DNA from: Marmoricola sp.
Lineage (GTDB): Bacteria; Actinomycetota; Actinomycetes; Propionibacteriales; Nocardioidaceae
Direction of reading: 5' to 3'
Assembly (NCBI GenBank): GCA_025965195.1
Contig: JAOPXK010000039.1
Location: 1-40,376, forward strand
DNA length: 40,376 bases
Below, piece by piece: positions 38,651-40,376 of the stretch. Within the stretch, counting starts at the first letter, position 1. Each line of letters starts with the position of its first letter. The position numbers and the translations under genes are program-made. The notes beneath the pieces were generated by a model. The model did not search any database and was not told the origin of the DNA. It saw nothing but the letters and a program-made list of their open reading frames with translations.

Positions 38651-39064
38651 AAGTGGAGCGAACATCTACCGCGAGAGCGCGTCCAGTCCGTGTGGCCCGC
38701 GGATTGTGCCGCCGGAACCCACCATGGCAGGGACGCTGGATCCGCGAGTCCGGACGCCCGGGGGTGGTTGGGAGAACGACAAGTGCTTAGTCGGCTGAGT
38801 GCGTAGCCTCAGTGAGCACCAGCATGTCCTTGGTCTGGCAGATGACAGCCTCGGATTCTTCTTGCTGTGGTGTCCGGGATTCTCCGTGGCCTTCATTCCT
38901 GGCTGCGTGGTTGCCGATCGATATGGCCGCCAGTACCGCGAATCCGTGGCTCGACCGACGCAGAGACCTGGACCAGCCAAACGCTCGTAGCCCGTCGCCA
39001 TGGTGGCGCCCCTCGTGCGAACGATTGTGTGTGAAGCGATCGAAGACTCGGTTACGCTTCCGCG
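38651..39064. other. Mostly non-coding gap with one doubtful frame
   Basis: Nothing here is well supported. A plus-strand frame 38799-38990 (GTG start, 63 aa) has a hydrophobic stretch LGFFLLWCPGFSVAFIPGCVVA and could be a small membrane peptide, but there is no ribosome site and codon use is weak. The overlapping frame 38812-39081 looks like a shadow. The stretch has lower GC at third positions than its surroundings and may be decayed DNA. Confidence 0.3.
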
Positions 39065-39316
39065 GTGCCAGTCTTGAGTGATCCGCAAGCGGAGTACGGG
39101 CGTGTACTAGCTGAGTACCCGGCCGCCCGGCGTCGCGATCTCGTGCTTTGGGCAGTCGGGTTGATCGTCATGGTTCTGGCTGTGCTGTTCACGGATTTCG
39201 ACCCGTGGTTCTACGCCGTGGTCCTGACCAGCCTGGCGGCTCGGGAGTACAGAAACCGCCACCTTCGCCGTCTTGCGACCGATTACGCCTCCTCGGCAGC
39301 CAGGGTTACGCGGTAG
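39065..39316 (+). CDS. Small membrane protein, unknown
   Basis: 83 aa. The N-terminus is charged (LAEYPAARRRD), followed by a membrane region LVLWAVGLIVMVLAVLFTDFDPWFYAVVLTSLAA that may be one or two helices, and a basic tail (REYRNRHLRRLATDYASSAARVTR). No family recognised. The GTG start has a TACGCT box ending 6 bp upstream, matching the leaderless pattern of this window. It belongs to a run of short plus-strand genes of unknown role at the end of the window. Confidence 0.6.
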   Translation: MPVLSDPQAEYGRVLAEYPAARRRDLVLWAVGLIVMVLAVLFTDFDPWFYAVVLTSLAAREYRNRHLRRLATDYASSAARVTR

Positions 39317-39388
39317 CGTCCGACCTCCATCGAGATCGACGGCCATAGCTCGGGGCAGTGGTCCGCAAGGACGACATATTCTGATCGC

Positions 39389-39745
39389 GTGATCACGATC
39401 GGCGAAAGGGCGCGCAAACTCCCAGCGCCACCTTCGGTGGTCTGGGATTCACTCGTCGACTTCCGTCAGCCCGGGGCTCGTCCATGGCTCCATCTGCTCA
39501 CCGACGAGGTTGAGCCCATGATCGTGGAGGCTGAAAGCCCGACTCTCGTCGTCTGGTCGTCGCTCTGGCCGAGTAGACCGAACGACCAGGTCCATTTCCA
39601 GCTCACGGCCGTAGCCGGTGAAACTTTGCTCCGGTTCACCCTGCTCACCCCCGCCGAGCTCCCAGATCAAAGTAAGACCGGACACCTTCGGCGACGTCTC
39701 AATCAGCTGCTCTTCGCTGACCTACGATTCTCATACGGACAGTGA
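39389..39745 (+). CDS. SRPBCC/START-like protein
   Basis: 118 aa. It opens ITIGERARKLPAPPSVVWDSLVDFRQPG, the strand-helix start typical of polyketide cyclase or START-type ligand-binding folds, followed by VEAESPTLVVWSSLWP and VHFQLTAVAGETLLRFTLLTPAE, which fit the curved sheet. It ends QLLFADLRFSYGQ. These proteins bind lipids or other hydrophobic ligands, and no ligand can be named. The GTG at 39389 has a TATTCT box 6 bp upstream. The GTG at 39742, overlapping its stop, is a possible coupled start of the next gene. Confidence 0.62.
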   Translation: MITIGERARKLPAPPSVVWDSLVDFRQPGARPWLHLLTDEVEPMIVEAESPTLVVWSSLWPSRPNDQVHFQLTAVAGETLLRFTLLTPAELPDQSKTGHLRRRLNQLLFADLRFSYGQ

Positions 39746-39819
39746 CCGAAAACAGTCCGCGCATGCCGCGTAGAGGTTGCACTGCTTCAGTGTCAGGGGC
39801 GCGGTGGACACTTGGCCAC

Positions 39820-40161
39820 ATGGTCGAAGTTGACGCCGAGCGATTCGAGGCGATGGTCAGCGAGGCGCTCGACGGGTTACCGGCGGAGCTCGGGGAACTC
39901 ATGAGCAACGTGGCCGTCACCGTGGAGCACGGCGAGGGACCAGTCGGCCTGCTGGGGCTCTACCAGGGAATTCCGTTGACCCGCCGTACGACGAGCTACG
40001 CCGGTGTCCTGCCCGACCGGATCACGATTTACCGCCGAGCGATCTGCGCGATCTCTCGCAGCGAACCGGAGGTCGTGGAGGAGGTACGCCGAACGGTGGT
40101 CCACGAAGTCGGTCACCACTTCGGCATCGACGATGCGCGACTGCGCGAACTGGGATGGTGA
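39820..40161 (+). CDS. Minimal zincin-like metallopeptidase (HEVGHHFGIDD type)
   Basis: 113 aa, the normal size for this family of predicted small metallopeptidases in actinobacteria. It has VSEALDGLPAELGELMSNVAVTVE, LLGLYQGIPLTRRTTSYAGVLPDRITIYR and the metal motif VHEVGHHFGIDDARLRELGW: HExxH with a third histidine directly adjacent and aspartates after it. The substrate is unknown. The ATG at 39820 gives the family length and typical N-terminus (MVEVDAERFEAMV); a longer version from the GTG at 39742, which overlaps the preceding gene, adds 26 residues without similarity. A possible role in processing a neighbouring small protein is speculation. Confidence 0.85.
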   Translation: MVEVDAERFEAMVSEALDGLPAELGELMSNVAVTVEHGEGPVGLLGLYQGIPLTRRTTSYAGVLPDRITIYRRAICAISRSEPEVVEEVRRTVVHEVGHHFGIDDARLRELGW

Positions 40162-40376
40162 AGAGACAGACAACGTCCACTGCTGCCGCTACGCACGGGA
40201 GCCTGCTGCCCGCGGCGCTGTGGGCCAACGCTCGTCCGGACCCGTGACTGAACAACAGCCCCTGGGACGGCAGGAGAACTTTCTGAATTGGTGTCCGCGA
40301 TATGGACCAATCGCTGTCCTGTAAGGCGAAAGTGTCGGTGGCTGCTGGTTGAGTTGTTCCCATGACAGCACTCGGG
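40162..40376. other. End of window, no supported gene
   Basis: No convincing frame on either strand. An imperfect inverted repeat, ATTGGTGTCC with GGACCAAT (about 40288-40313), lies between the zincin gene and the edge. An ATG at 40354 begins in the last bases, but too little sequence remains to judge it. Confidence 0.5.

Overview
The window is high-GC DNA from an actinobacterium, most likely Nocardioides or another member of the Propionibacteriales. The evidence is the GC-rich third codon positions, an initiator tRNA with the C1/U72 form I recall from other actinobacteria, WhiB7, mycoredoxin, AdnAB, UvrD2, DUF5679 and UPF0182 families, GTG starts, and many starts with a TANNNT box only 6-7 bp upstream. 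From memory, UPF0182 / PDZ-Lon / DUF2342 / RRE-ThiF-like / UbiB-like / whiB7 / uvrD2 / mycoredoxin / nudC / adnAB has the same order and strands as Mycobacterium tuberculosis Rv3193c-Rv3202c. The core of the window is therefore an old conserved block with lineage-specific insertions.

Layout. 1-6 kb is accessory: the end of an acyl-CoA ligase, a damaged PadR/DUF1048/ABC operon fused to a DUF202 remnant, an MFS exporter, and an HD-hydrolase/AhpD pair divergent from a GlxA-type regulator. 6.1-11.5 kb holds tRNA-fMet and a minus-strand operon (small membrane protein, PDZ-Lon protease, PPA1309-like protein, UPF0182 membrane protein). 11.5-17.2 kb has moaE, a DUF2342 zincin with a coupled NUDIX gene, a YgjP-like peptidase, a PolX-like HhH-PHP protein, an enoyl-CoA hydratase and a 52-aa zinc-ribbon protein. 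17.3-21.3 kb has a regulator with two LuxR HTH domains and a coupled RRE/ThiF-like plus UbiB-like pair. 21.3-24.7 kb has small proteins, whiB7 with a full attenuation leader, and uvrD2. 24.8-31.1 kb carries mycoredoxin, an acyltransferase, nudC, an M3 peptidase, a DUF2156 membrane transferase and deoD. 31.2-37.7 kb is adnA-adnB. The last 2.7 kb has small membrane proteins, a frameshifted gene, an SRPBCC-like protein and a minimal zincin.

The main non-coding signals are: (1) an 88-bp palindromic repeat in two copies, with compensatory base-pair changes, at gene 3' ends; (2) five helically phased DnaA-box-like 9-mers at 15.77-15.83 kb, beside a PolX-like gene; (3) a possible ~80-nt small RNA just beyond them with its own promoter and terminator; (4) the whiB7 leader, with promoter, 60-codon uORF and terminator; (5) a 71-bp hairpin that exactly fills the gap between two convergent genes; (6) a 28-bp palindrome abutting a 14-bp-stem hairpin upstream of the PDZ-Lon operon.

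Working together: WhiB7, mycoredoxin, UvrD2, AdnAB, NudC and the PolX-like protein suggest a neighbourhood for antibiotic, redox and DNA-damage stress. The coupling of the RRE/ThiF-like protein to the UbiB-like kinase is the least understood part. All functions are assigned by reading motifs; no database search was run.
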